From the NCBI RefSeq assembly GCF_003721515.1, contig NZ_RJJD01000021.1, forward strand, positions 310,001 to 374,000: DNA of 64,000 nt. Reading direction: 5' to 3'. Origin of the DNA: Rufibacter latericius. Lineage in GTDB: Bacteria; Bacteroidota; Bacteroidia; Cytophagales; Hymenobacteraceae. Position numbers and translations under genes: made by a program. Of this stretch, positions 17,871 through 26,201 are shown piece after piece (positions within the stretch are counted from its first letter, which is position 1; each line of letters begins with the position of its first letter). A model generated the notes under the pieces. It made no database searches. It had not been told where the DNA came from and saw only the letters and a list, made by a program, of their open reading frames with translations.

Positions 17871-18585
17871 AATACATTGTACACTTTTAAAAAATCAATT
17901 CAAATAATGAATGATTTCCAGTTTTATTGAAGTAAAATCCCAAAAGGTCTATTTGATAACACTCTTAGTGAAGTCAGGTAATCAGTATGTCAATGCCATA
18001 TGTATGACGTTTAAATAGTGAAAAGGCTGTTTCGGAAAAACTTCCTCTACAGATTTAAGCCTTGCCACCTTACGTTTGCATTTGGATGTAAATGTGTACC
18101 AGTATGCTTGAATGGGCTTCTTCCCACCCTTTTATGTGCCGTTCTTAATAAAGAATGGGTTTAGGCACATTGAAAAGATTTAGATTGGTCGTTTTCACAG
18201 TATATAGGGGCACGAGCACTATGTCCTGAAAATTCAGCAGTTTAGCCGATGTTTTTAAATTTAAATTATTTAATGGATTTGGCTAAGTGCAAATAACCGT
18301 TTATACACGAATACAAACGACTGTATCCTAATAGCTTACGGATAGGGCTTGATAGCCATTGGTACTAGCCTCTGCCTTTGGGTAAGGATTAATTTAAATT
18401 GTAAGGGTACTGAAAGCCAAAACAGCCATTCCATAGTATTTAAGGCATTATTTTGAGGTTTAGAGGGAAAACGGCTACCTTATGATGGGTTTTACATGAA
18501 CCACTATAAAAGAAACATCAAAATTAATAATAAGCCTACCTTTAACTATAGTGCCAATAACCGGAACGACTCCGTTTATACCATA
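17871..18585. other. Non-coding stretch before the cassette-like genes
   Basis: About 715 bp with no convincing gene. A 35-codon open frame (17911-18018) reads protein-like and could be a gene scrap. AT-rich palindromic words occur near 18255-18275. A short inverted pair TAACTAT/ATAGTTA near 18543-18588 may be the remains of an attC-like site. Confidence 0.4.
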
Positions 18586-18608
18586 GTTATGCCTCATTTT
18601 AATTAATA

Positions 18609-19100
18609 ATGAAACTATTCCCTGCACACAATTTCACTGTTGAGCTAAACGACCACAGTTCTTTAGCATTGGAGAAACTTAAGCAAAACACTAAACTCAA
18701 CGATGCACTTGTTTCGGAGTTGACCCAAAAGGCATTCATTGGCCAAGTTCATGAAAGTAGGTTCGAAGTGATTTCCTCTGCTCCTGGATATGGCGCACTT
18801 TGTGTCCTGACAGGTGATTTTCAAGGCAAAGAAGGCATAATCAATATTAAAATACATACTGCATTCAAAGTGCTTTCCCTGATTTTCATGATTCTCCCGA
18901 TTATTCTAGTAGGAGTTACGCTTGCAACAAGAGAAGTGAAATATCCATTTGATTTAATCGTGCCTATTTTGATGGCGATTGCATTTGTTAGATTTGGTCT
19001 TTTAGGACTAGGTTTTCGGACAGTATCAAATAAAAGTCTGAATCGGCTAAGAGAAGTAATTAATATGCGTGAAAAAAAAACGTGGCATAACAAGGTATAA
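18609..19100 (+). CDS. Small membrane protein of unknown function
   Basis: 163 residues. The N-terminal half is soluble with mixed strands and helices. Two adjacent membrane helices lie at about residues 85-107 ('VLSLIFMILPIILVGVTLA') and 115-140 ('FDLIVPILMAIAFVRFGLLG'), and a short basic tail follows. Its end overlaps the attC-like site. This arrangement, a lone small gene with little non-coding DNA, is typical of gene cassettes. No family recognised. Confidence 0.65.
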   Translation: MKLFPAHNFTVELNDHSSLALEKLKQNTKLNDALVSELTQKAFIGQVHESRFEVISSAPGYGALCVLTGDFQGKEGIINIKIHTAFKVLSLIFMILPIILVGVTLATREVKYPFDLIVPILMAIAFVRFGLLGLGFRTVSNKSLNRLREVINMREKKTWHNKV

Positions 19101-19151
19101 ACGCCACCTCGGCCGATGGCCTTCATCGTCGTTTATACTAGTCCGTTGGAC
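19084..19151 (+). repeat. attC-like site 1
   Basis: Begins GGCATAAC (the complement of the cassette's own start), has 9-bp arms GTATAAACG and CGTTTATAC around a GC-rich loop, and ends with the core GTTGGAC. Length (68 nt) fits the attC range. Confidence 0.55.
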
Positions 19152-19167
19152 GTAATTATTTTTTGGC

Positions 19168-19530
19168 ATGCTTCAAAATTTAGAAAAAATAAGTCCCCTA
19201 TCGACCGAAGTATTACAATTCTTGACGACACTTGCTGGGAATGAAAAGGTCGATAAGATTATTGTTTTTGGTTCCCGTGCATTAGGTGACTTTGAGAAGT
19301 ATTCGGATTTAGACTTAGCCGTAGACGCGGCGGGAATTGAAAAGTTTGAATGGCTCAAATTGAAAGAATATGTTACCTATGATTTGAGAGACGTAATCAA
19401 GGTTTCATTAGTCCACTATTCTACGAATCCAATAAAACTAAAAGAGCGAATAAACCAAACTGGAACAATCATATATGTCAAACAATCGCAAACTAGAAGA
19501 CAGCTTAGGAAACTTAAGAAAGGCAGTTGA
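19168..19530 (+). CDS. mntA: MNT-type nucleotidyltransferase, antitoxin of a HEPN/MNT pair
   Basis: 120 residues with the minimal nucleotidyltransferase core: 'IIVFGSRALGDFEKYSDLDLAVD' (G-S then D-x-D for metal binding). In HEPN/MNT toxin-antitoxin systems this enzyme adds nucleotides to the HEPN toxin and thereby silences it. It overlaps the next gene by 56 bp, the usual arrangement for the pair. The gene symbol is given by family analogy. Confidence 0.85.
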   Translation: MLQNLEKISPLSTEVLQFLTTLAGNEKVDKIIVFGSRALGDFEKYSDLDLAVDAAGIEKFEWLKLKEYVTYDLRDVIKVSLVHYSTNPIKLKERINQTGTIIYVKQSQTRRQLRKLKKGS

Positions 19531-19879
19531 TAAATTATTATCAGCATTAAGAATTCCAAATGACAGAGAGTTAGTAGTTGAAGGAACAATACAACGTTTT
19601 GAGGTTGTAGTTGAATTATTGTGGAAAACATTGGGCAGAGCCTTGAAATATGAAGGGATACAAATTCAACCAGACACTCCGAGGCAAACAATGAAGGAAG
19701 GTTTTGCTGCCGGGTTCCTACACAATGAACCAATTTGGCAAGGTCTGCTTGATAAGCGAAATACAAGTTCACATGAATACTTGGATGAAGAATTTATTGA
19801 GGATTACTACGAAGAAATAAAGGAAGTTACCCCTGAAATTGTTATTGTTCTTGAGTTTATGGAAAGCCGCTATTTCTAA
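19475..19879 (+). CDS. hepT: HEPN-domain toxin, HI0074-like nucleotidyltransferase partner
   Basis: 134 residues, all-helical, of the family formerly called nucleotidyltransferase substrate-binding protein. The R-x4-6-H type RNase motif is seen as 'DKRNTSSHEY' (R, then H six residues on). The 'RFEVVVELLWKTLGRALK' helix typical of the family is present at residues about 45-62. It would cleave RNA when not modified by the upstream nucleotidyltransferase. The stop codon lies within the start of attC-like site 2. Confidence 0.82.
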   Translation: MSNNRKLEDSLGNLRKAVDKLLSALRIPNDRELVVEGTIQRFEVVVELLWKTLGRALKYEGIQIQPDTPRQTMKEGFAAGFLHNEPIWQGLLDKRNTSSHEYLDEEFIEDYYEEIKEVTPEIVIVLEFMESRYF

Positions 19880-20016
19880 CTACGCTTAATTGTGTGTTTA
19901 ATAAATTGTGGCGGACCGAATGAGCACTCGGCTCTAAATCCCTATTTTGATTTTATGGTTAATTGGAGCTGATGTTTTTCATATGCCACAACTTCATAAA
20001 CACTTAACGTTGTAGG
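19874..20016 (+). repeat. attC-like site 2
   Basis: Long imperfect inverted repeat. GTGTTTA (19894-19900) and TTGTGGC (19906-19912) are mirrored by GCCACAA (19985-19991) and TAAACAC (19997-20003), each pair separated by 5 nt, and a GTTGTAG core follows (20009-20015). At about 142 nt it is at the upper limit of attC lengths. R'' (TTCTAAC) matches the complement of the cassette's start at five of seven positions. Confidence 0.5.
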
Positions 20017-20092
20017 AAATTTAAATAATAAAAGATTCTACTTGTAGATAAATACTTTAAAGCAAAACCTAAAACATTCTCAACAATTAAAA

Positions 20093-20515
20093 ATGGATTT
20101 ACAGAACTTTGACCTTAACGCATTAACAATTCTTTTGAATGCATCAACAAGAAATCCTGAACTTAAATCTGCGATCGAATCAGAAATACAGAGGCGTATG
20201 GCTGAAAATAATAAGTATTCAAGAGAGTATATATTTCAAGTTTCGATGATGCAGAAACACGCGATTCAAGTTTACTTCATACCAACTACGGATGCTTATA
20301 AAAAATATGGAGAATATGTTACTGTAGAAATGATTTTAAGTGATGAAGAAATAGGTGAAATGGTTAAAAATATTTCCTCAAAACCTCCAATTAATACAAG
20401 CGGACAAGTTAAGGCAAAAGTATTGTCTAGTTTTGATTTAAGTGAAGAACAAATAAAACTACTAGAGACTGAAGGGTTTCACACAAGTGAAATACTTAAA
20501 ACACAACATTTGTAA
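20093..20515 (+). CDS. Cassette-borne protein of unknown function
   Basis: 140 residues, soluble, with no signal peptide. It has an N-terminal helical part ('DLNALTILLNASTRNPELKS') and a middle strand region ('QVYFIPTTDAYKKYGEYVTV'). The C-terminal 'LSSFDLSEEQIKLLETEGFH' suggests a small helical hairpin. No family recognised. Its position between two attC-like sites makes it the likely gene of the third cassette. Confidence 0.6.
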   Translation: MDLQNFDLNALTILLNASTRNPELKSAIESEIQRRMAENNKYSREYIFQVSMMQKHAIQVYFIPTTDAYKKYGEYVTVEMILSDEEIGEMVKNISSKPPINTSGQVKAKVLSSFDLSEEQIKLLETEGFHTSEILKTQHL

Positions 20516-20526
20516 AGAAAAACGCC

Positions 20527-20575
20527 CGATAACACTGTGCAAACGTCAGCTTCGGCCAACGACCACACGTTAAAT
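20527..20575 (+). repeat. attC-like site 3
   Basis: Starts CGATAAC and ends CACGTTAAAT, with GTTAAAT fitting the GTTRRRY core. Short imperfect arms surround a GCTTCGGCC loop. It is the weakest of the three sites. Confidence 0.4.
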
Positions 20576-20687
20576 AATTTAACAAACAAGTACGCCCTTC
20601 CTAGCGCTCAATCAAAGGGCAACATGGAAGGGCGTACTAATAATAAAGGCTCTTTGTAGTTGTTTTCACCCACTTACATTAATAGGT

Positions 20688-21041
20688 TTAACGATTTTCT
20701 ATTTTTTTAAAGGTGCTGTTCTTGTCTTCTCTTTTACCAAAAAGTAACCTTGATGAGAAGCTAGGGTCATCCACCTGTAGGGTATGGTCATCTACGATTT
20801 TCATCCTTAGGTCTGCGCCATTCTCATAAAATCTTTCAAGATATAGGTAATCCCCTTCCACTCTGTAGTCACGGGTTCCAGCCAAGTCCATTGTGGCCTT
20901 TGTGTCGCTGAACTCCACTTTCATTCCGCTGGGGTTTTCATAGAAGCCCTTTAGATTATTGGAGGTGATTTTACCATTTATGAAATCACACGATGTTAGG
21001 AGTAGGGCAATTGGAAATATAAGTGTAAAGATTCTTCTCAT
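20688..21041 (-). CDS. Small lipoprotein, paralogue of 21657-22001
   Basis: 117 residues from the ATG at 21041, chosen because it gives a clean lipoprotein signal ('MRRIFTLIFPIALLLTSC'). After the lipidated cysteine is a beta-rich domain: 'NLKGFYENPSGMKVEFSDTKATM', 'GTRDYRVEGDYLYLE', 'LRMKIVDDHTLQVD'. The same order of motifs appears in the lipoprotein at the head of this gene group. The 'F/AYxNxxGxKxEFtxxxxTM' pattern suggests a small membrane-attached barrel-like domain. Function unknown. Confidence 0.72.
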   Translation of the reverse strand: MRRIFTLIFPIALLLTSCDFINGKITSNNLKGFYENPSGMKVEFSDTKATMDLAGTRDYRVEGDYLYLERFYENGADLRMKIVDDHTLQVDDPSFSSRLLFGKREDKNSTFKKIENR

Positions 21042-21114
21042 TTTAATGCTCAAATTTCGTGGGGCTAGGCCGTTAGCAGAAGTTTAATTTTAAAATATGG
21101 TAAAAGTGAATTGC

Positions 21115-21651
21115 CTAGTCTCGGCAGAAGCCGTTTGTGTAGAACCGGTAGGCGTTCACCGCCTCTTGTAAAGCATTCAAGTAGCGCGGCTCCCTTATAT
21201 CTCTAATCTGTTCTTGCTTACCCCCTTTCTCAACCTCCAAGGAAAGGGCGTATTGAATTCCTTCTAAAATTTCGCTAAAATCAATATTATAAAGACGGGA
21301 GTAAGCTAGGGCTGCCCAATGGTCTGGTAGATTACTTAACTCCCGCCCCAATTCCTTCCTCATTAGGGTAAACAAACACTCTTCCAGAAAACTCGTGCCT
21401 TGACTATGCCATTCCAAATACAGAGAACCTACAAGTGGCTTAATCGGTTCTATGCCCATCATTTTGAGTTCCCTTTCCTGAGCGAAACAGCGTCTTGCCC
21501 TAAATGCTATGGTTTTGGGGTCATATCCCTTTGTGCCAACATTGCTACAGAAGTAGGCTGACCATACCAGACTAAGTTCATTTTGGGTGCCTGTTTCTTG
21601 CACAACTAACCGGTTGATAAGGTCAATGGTTTTAAAATGTATCTTTTCCAT
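21115..21651 (-). CDS. Hypothetical protein between two paralogous lipoproteins
   Basis: 178 residues, helical, cytoplasmic by sequence, not recognised. It starts 5 bp after the end of the upstream lipoprotein gene, so they are translationally close. Features include 'YDPKTIAFRARRCFAQEREL' and 'LPDHWAALAYSRLYNIDFSE'. It may act together with the flanking lipoproteins, but nothing in the sequence shows how. Confidence 0.6.
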   Translation of the reverse strand: MEKIHFKTIDLINRLVVQETGTQNELSLVWSAYFCSNVGTKGYDPKTIAFRARRCFAQERELKMMGIEPIKPLVGSLYLEWHSQGTSFLEECLFTLMRKELGRELSNLPDHWAALAYSRLYNIDFSEILEGIQYALSLEVEKGGKQEQIRDIREPRYLNALQEAVNAYRFYTNGFCRD

Positions 21652-21656
21652 ACCCC

Positions 21657-22001
21657 TTATTCCCCTGGCCTTACAAAAGTAACTTGCTTCAAGTCTTTAC
21701 CTTCGAACTCAGTGCCATTGTCAAGCCGTATGGTGTCTGGGTGAAGAACCTTAAATCTTACTCCCCCGTGGTATAACTCCCCGAACGACAAGTTTTCTAT
21801 GATGAGATACCCGTCTTGGGCCTTGTAGTTTCGTGTACCAAACTGGGGCATCGTTACCGTGCTTTCAGTGAACTCCAGTTTTTCCCCTTTGGAGTTTAAG
21901 TAAGCCCCCTTGATATCGTTTTTAAAAAGCTTGCTTTCGATGGACTCACAAGAAGACAACAAGGATAGGAAGCACAAAGCTGGCATGTAGATTTTACGCA
22001 T
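21657..22001 (-). CDS. Small lipoprotein, first gene of the group
   Basis: 114 residues with signal and lipobox 'MRKIYMPALCFLSLLSSC'. The mature part has 'DIKGAYLNSKGEKLEFTESTVTM', 'GTRNYKAQDGYLIIEN' and 'FKVLHPDTIRLDNG', homologous by eye to the lipoprotein at 20688-21041. It is divergent from the XRE-type regulator gene across a 55-bp region with palindromes, so that regulator probably controls this group. Confidence 0.7.
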   Translation of the reverse strand: MRKIYMPALCFLSLLSSCESIESKLFKNDIKGAYLNSKGEKLEFTESTVTMPQFGTRNYKAQDGYLIIENLSFGELYHGGVRFKVLHPDTIRLDNGTEFEGKDLKQVTFVRPGE

Positions 22002-22074
22002 CTATAGTATTTTTATAATTAGGTTACCCAAGGTAACAAATAGCAAAGTTAGCAAAATGACGCGTTTACGCGTC
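22002..22074. promoter_or_regulatory. Divergent regulatory region with two palindromes
   Basis: GTTACC-CAA-GGTAAC (about 22023-22037) and GACGCG-TTTA-CGCGTC (22059-22074) are perfect inverted repeats between the lipoprotein group and the XRE gene. Either could be the operator of that regulator. The second overlaps the first possible start codon of the XRE gene, which hints that translation begins downstream. Confidence 0.55.
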
Positions 22075-22335
22075 GTTGTAGTCTTGTTTTCTACGGCATT
22101 TTTGGCTGTGAAAAACCCCAAAGTACTACAGGCTTTCGGAAAGCGCCTGAGGCAACTCAGGTTGGAAAAGAACCTGACCCAAACCGAGCTGGCAGATGCT
22201 ATTGATGTGGCGCGTTCTTCTATTCAGAGGATTGAAGGAGCTGAATTTGCTGTTACATTGGATGTTTTAGTATCTCTTGCGAATGCATTGAAAATATCTT
22301 TACCAGAATTATTGAACTTCGAGGCTCCAGATTGA
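22057..22335 (+). CDS. XRE-family helix-turn-helix regulator
   Basis: 92 residues from an ATG, or about 75 from a GTG at 22108, which would leave the palindrome at 22059-22074 non-coding. The helix-turn-helix is residues about 31-83: 'LRQLRLEKNLTQTELADAIDVARSSIQRIEG', ending 'ISLPELLNF'. It is a small DNA-binding protein without a second domain and probably represses its own and the divergent lipoprotein transcription. Confidence 0.8.
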   Translation: MTRLRVVVVLFSTAFLAVKNPKVLQAFGKRLRQLRLEKNLTQTELADAIDVARSSIQRIEGAEFAVTLDVLVSLANALKISLPELLNFEAPD

Positions 22336-22655
22336 GAGCTAATGATTTATTATCCTACAAGATAAATCTTATTTGGTAAGGGTAACTAGTTCGCCTCACC
22401 TTAGGTATTTACACCAATCGCGTTTCATCCTTGAGTAAGAAGGTAGCGTTATAAGCCGTAAAAAAATATCCCATGCATGATAAGGCACGTTTTTCTGAAT
22501 CCCTTCAATATCGTAACTCTTTTGGCAACCTATAATTAAGTGGAAAGCACTGGAGCTGAAAGATTACGCGCAAAAGGTAGATGACTTAGGCGTTCGGTTC
22601 CCCAGTAGCAAACCCTATCTTTTCACCTTAGATATACTAGAATAACAAAATCAAA
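22336..22655. other. Intergenic region with a possible gene remnant
   Basis: About 320 bp. A plus-strand open frame ending at a TAA (22643-22645) reads 'LKDYAQKVDDLGVRFPSSKP' and looks like the C-terminal end of a lost gene, but it has no start or recognisable family. Confidence 0.4.
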
Positions 22656-23834
22656 ATGGCAGATTTTAATAAGGCCTTTGAGCAGGTAAATGGGCACCAA
22701 GAAAGTAGCCAACATAATAATGAGCATGATGAGAGTGGTAAAACATTACTTTGCTCAAACTGCTTTCAAGATGAGGGACTAAAAATTGACGCTAATAAAA
22801 TTGGGTTTGTGAACAATGAGGAGTGCCCAAACTGCAAATCTAGAAGTGGACACAAGCTTACAAAAGATTTAGTTCATACTCTTTGCTATCGTTTTTTTGT
22901 TAGAGGAACAATCCATAAGTGTGATTATGGGGGCTCTCCGTTGATTCAGTACAATGAACAGCATTATAACCTAACTAACATTGACGTTTCCCCTTGGCTT
23001 GAAAACGATGTTAAGTTAATTGAACAAGCCGGAAAAATAGGGCTTTTTTATTATGGTCCTAGATTATGGATGCTCGGTGAAATAGAGCCCTTGAAGTCCC
23101 TTCAAATTGATTTTGAAAGAAAACAAATTGTTGATAGAATCCTGAATACTTATCCTGTCAGAGAATTAAATAGCGATGTCTATTTTTATAGGTTAAGACT
23201 AAACCCCAATGTTCCTCACGAGGTTCTGGAATACGACACTCCTCCCGACCAATTTTTGGGTGGAGGTAGATTGGATGATTCTAACTTCCCTGTTCTGTAT
23301 GGTTCGCCGGATTTGGAACTCTGTTTACATGAATGCCGCACATCTGTGGAGGATGATATATTCGCTGCAAAGTTAGTTCCGACACAAAACTTGAAAGTTT
23401 TAGATTTATCATCAATTATTGATGAAGACACGACAGAGTTTGAAAGTCTTGATTTGGCTATTCACTTCCTATTCCTAGCAGGCAAGCACTCCTATGCCAT
23501 CTGTCGGCAAATTGCATTTGCAGCAAAGGAGAATGGCTTTGACGGCCTAATATATCCTTCGTATTTTAGCTATATAAGAACAGGGCATATTCCATTCGAT
23601 ACAATTTATGGAATTACAATAAGGAAGTTTCCTGATTTAAAAGAATATGCCCAATCGCAAAGTGTGCCTAATATTGCACTATTTGGGCGGCCTATAAATG
23701 AAAACAAAATAAGAGTTGAATGCATAAATAAAGTCCTGATTAATAGGATTGGTTATGACCTAAGCTTTGGGCCTGCTTTCCATAAGGCCATTATTGAAGA
23801 TTCAGAAGAATGGGATGATACTAGTGATGTCTAA
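22656..23834 (+). CDS. RES-domain protein with N-terminal zinc ribbon (putative NAD+-degrading)
   Basis: 392 residues. An N-terminal zinc-ribbon-like cluster ('CSNCFQDEG' and 'CPNCKSRSG', about residues 33-64) is followed by a linker and a RES domain (about residues 175-330). The RES domain shows 'FYRLR', 'GGGRLDDSNFPVLYGSPDLELCLHECR' and 'LKVLDLS'. RES toxins break down NAD+ using conserved R, Y and S/E residues, and the R (in 'FYRLR'), Y (in 'LYGSPD') and E (in 'LHECR') positions are present. Here it stands without an obvious antitoxin and next to a SIR2-like gene, so an abortive-infection role is plausible. Confidence 0.8.
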   Translation: MADFNKAFEQVNGHQESSQHNNEHDESGKTLLCSNCFQDEGLKIDANKIGFVNNEECPNCKSRSGHKLTKDLVHTLCYRFFVRGTIHKCDYGGSPLIQYNEQHYNLTNIDVSPWLENDVKLIEQAGKIGLFYYGPRLWMLGEIEPLKSLQIDFERKQIVDRILNTYPVRELNSDVYFYRLRLNPNVPHEVLEYDTPPDQFLGGGRLDDSNFPVLYGSPDLELCLHECRTSVEDDIFAAKLVPTQNLKVLDLSSIIDEDTTEFESLDLAIHFLFLAGKHSYAICRQIAFAAKENGFDGLIYPSYFSYIRTGHIPFDTIYGITIRKFPDLKEYAQSQSVPNIALFGRPINENKIRVECINKVLINRIGYDLSFGPAFHKAIIEDSEEWDDTSDV

Positions 23835-24042
23835 AAAGTTTATGTCGGTGGTTGATTCATTTTAATTGAGATTCAAGAAACATGAAAGAGATAAGTACAA
23901 AAGTTTTACTTAACCTTACCTTATTTTACTCACAACCCTGAGTCTAGGGTGCCTCATAAAAGGTACGAAGAACTCATGAAACCAACCCTTTACTGGATAA
24001 ACGCAAGTGTTCCGTTTGTTAAGTAGTTAGGTGTCAATATGT

Positions 24043-25137
24043 ATGAAAGAAAAATACATAAGTTATAAAAATAAAAGAGACGTTCTTTTTGTCTTTGGAG
24101 CAGGCGCATCCATAGCGGACGGCGGCCTTATGCAAAGAGATTTATTACCTCAAATATTGAAGGCAGAGTATGAAGGTTCTGAACCAGTAAACTTGGTTAA
24201 GCATTTTATTTACAACAACTTTGACATCGAAAACGGTAGCTATCCTTCACTAGAATCTGTTTTTGGATACTTAGATTATTTTATTTCAAAAAAGGAAAGT
24301 TTAAAAGATGGCTATTCTACGCTCCAATTAGTTAGTGTTAAGGAATCTCTTATTCGCCTAATACATTATATAATTAGTGAGTCTAAAATTCGAAAAGGAG
24401 TTTACACGAAGTTTTTAACAAGTTTAAATTGTCTAAACAAGAATGTATCTATAATTACAATGAATTATGACACTCTCCTGGATGAGTCGTTCGACTTCTT
24501 ATACCCTAAGCATGCGCTAATTGACTATTGTATAAACTTCATGAACTTTGAGCAATACGATAAAATTGATGCATTTTATTGGTGGGTTAATCCAAGAGAG
24601 CCTGTTATAATTTGGGACAACAAAGTGCCAACGCCGATTAAAGTTTTAAAAATACATGGATCCTTAAATTGGAAATATTGCAATTGTTGTAATCAAGTAT
24701 TGTTAACTCCATGGGATACTACAATAGATCTAGAATCTCAAGGTTTTAAAGGAAGGATTGGTGCTAGTTGTGAAAATCCAGAGGAGATAATTTTTGATTT
24801 AAAGTGTCCTAATGATCAAAATTCTTTTGATACTTTCATAGTTCCGCCTTCCCACATAAAAAACCTTGATCATCCTGTGATTTCAAAGCTTTTTGACGAA
24901 GCTGCATTTGAAATTAGGAAAACAAAGAAAATTATATTTATTGGCTACTCCTTCCCTGAAGCTGATATTCATATAAAGGCTTTATTCAAAAAAAACCTTT
25001 CAGATGATGTTGAAATAGAAGTTGTAGATCCATTTTTAAATGAAAAAATAAAAAGTAATTATAGAGTTTTAAGTAAGAACACGGTCTTTGTTGAAGACAG
25101 CTTTGAGAATTATATCAAAAAAAAAACTTGGAGATAA
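24043..25137 (+). CDS. SIR2-like protein (putative NADase effector)
   Basis: 364 residues from the ATG at 24043 (a GTG at 24031 is possible). It has the SIR2-like Rossmann signature 'VFGAGASIADGG', then 'SIITMNYDTLLDESFD' (the N-x-D of the NAD pocket), 'VLKIHGSLNWKYC' (catalytic histidine) and 'IIFIGYSFPEADIHIKALF'. A cysteine cluster ('CNCC' and later C) may bind zinc. Many SIR2-like proteins in bacterial defence systems deplete NAD+ on phage infection. Here it is followed after 80 bp by a membrane protein that may be its partner. Confidence 0.85.
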   Translation: MKEKYISYKNKRDVLFVFGAGASIADGGLMQRDLLPQILKAEYEGSEPVNLVKHFIYNNFDIENGSYPSLESVFGYLDYFISKKESLKDGYSTLQLVSVKESLIRLIHYIISESKIRKGVYTKFLTSLNCLNKNVSIITMNYDTLLDESFDFLYPKHALIDYCINFMNFEQYDKIDAFYWWVNPREPVIIWDNKVPTPIKVLKIHGSLNWKYCNCCNQVLLTPWDTTIDLESQGFKGRIGASCENPEEIIFDLKCPNDQNSFDTFIVPPSHIKNLDHPVISKLFDEAAFEIRKTKKIIFIGYSFPEADIHIKALFKKNLSDDVEIEVVDPFLNEKIKSNYRVLSKNTVFVEDSFENYIKKKTWR

Positions 25138-25217
25138 ATTAAAAATAAATATTTAGTACGCAATGTTATTACTCGGCACATTGCAATATTTGTATATTAA
25201 AAATTTATGCTATTAAT

Positions 25218-26201
25218 ATGAGCTTAATAACCTTGATGCACGCGTTTCTTGCAGTAGTTCTTTTTTTTGGAGTCAATCTATTGGGTCAATATACACCTTC
25301 TAATCTGGGTTATTATCAATTAACTACTTTTTTGGAGACAGACGAAGCTCCTGCATTTAACTTTATTATTCGAGTATTAACTCCTACTGTATTTATAATC
25401 TTAATTAGCGCACTTTTCTATTCGATTGGGCTTGATAAGTATATATCAAATATCTATATGATTGGTGTTTATTATGTTTTATTCCGAACAGCATTTAATA
25501 TTGGCATAAATCGCAGCAGATTAATTAACTGGAATAGGTTTATCCTGTACTCATTATCGATTATAAGTTTAAACTATTTTGTATATAAAAAATTTATTAT
25601 AACAAAGTCGAACATACTGCCAGATTTTAATAATATGGCTAATGAGCTTTGGATAATTATAATAATTTTCTTGTATAATTTCATAAACAATATCCAAACT
25701 TCTGACAGGAATGCTCAAAAAAGAAAAGACAAATATGTTGAGGTTCAGTTTGCAGTTATAAACAGAGAATATAGCCCCATAATAAGACAAGTAACTGACA
25801 ATTTAAGACTTAGACAGATTGCGCTCGCTATTATAATTTTTGAAAATTTTAATAGACCTAAGCTATTTAGAATAGTTGAGTATATTAATCATTTCTTCAA
25901 TAGGAAACCTCACTCATTAGGGATAATGCAATTCACTACAACTAAATTTATCAGCGATAAGGAAAGTGTGAAATTAGGAACTGAAAAACTGTTAAAAGAT
26001 TATTTAGATTTAAAGATTAAGTACTTGGCTGAAGAAAATAGGTTAGAGAATGAAGAATATTATGACGAGACTTATCAGAGTAGATTGATTGAAGAATTTA
26101 ATCCGGATATAACCTATTCCTACGAGGTTGTACAACTAGCAAATGAAATAAACTTTAAATACTTTAACAATGGACCTATACGCCTATTTAACGGCATTTA
26201 A
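25218..26201 (+). CDS. Membrane protein with a C-terminal lytic-transglycosylase-like domain
   Basis: 327 residues. Four or so membrane helices lie within residues about 1-165 (for example 'TLMHAFLAVVLFFGVNLLG', 'VLTPTVFIILISALFYSIG'). A soluble C-terminal domain holds 'LAIIIFENFNRPKLFRIVEY', then 'HSLGIMQFTTTKF'. The E followed later by (S/T)-x-G-I-M-Q is the layout of goose-lysozyme/SLT-type transglycosylases, though this is an inference from short motifs. It is next to the SIR2-like gene and probably expressed with it. A pore-forming or cell-wall-attacking arm of a defence system is one possibility. Confidence 0.7.
   Translation: MSLITLMHAFLAVVLFFGVNLLGQYTPSNLGYYQLTTFLETDEAPAFNFIIRVLTPTVFIILISALFYSIGLDKYISNIYMIGVYYVLFRTAFNIGINRSRLINWNRFILYSLSIISLNYFVYKKFIITKSNILPDFNNMANELWIIIIIFLYNFINNIQTSDRNAQKRKDKYVEVQFAVINREYSPIIRQVTDNLRLRQIALAIIIFENFNRPKLFRIVEYINHFFNRKPHSLGIMQFTTTKFISDKESVKLGTEKLLKDYLDLKIKYLAEENRLENEEYYDETYQSRLIEEFNPDITYSYEVVQLANEINFKYFNNGPIRLFNGI

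Larger units (their letters stand above)
18586..20575 (+). mobile_element. Integron-like gene cassette stretch (putative, no IntI in window)
   Basis: Three short units, each one or two genes all on the plus strand, are each followed by an imperfect inverted repeat ending in a GTTRRRY-like core. The first unit starts at GTTATGCC (18586-18593) and its trailing site begins with the exact complement GGCATAAC (19084-19091). This is the R'/R'' relation expected of one integron cassette. Trailing cores are GTTGGAC (19145), GTTGTAG (20009) and GTTAAAT (20569). The evidence for the second and third sites is weaker. No integron integrase is seen nearby. Confidence 0.5.
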
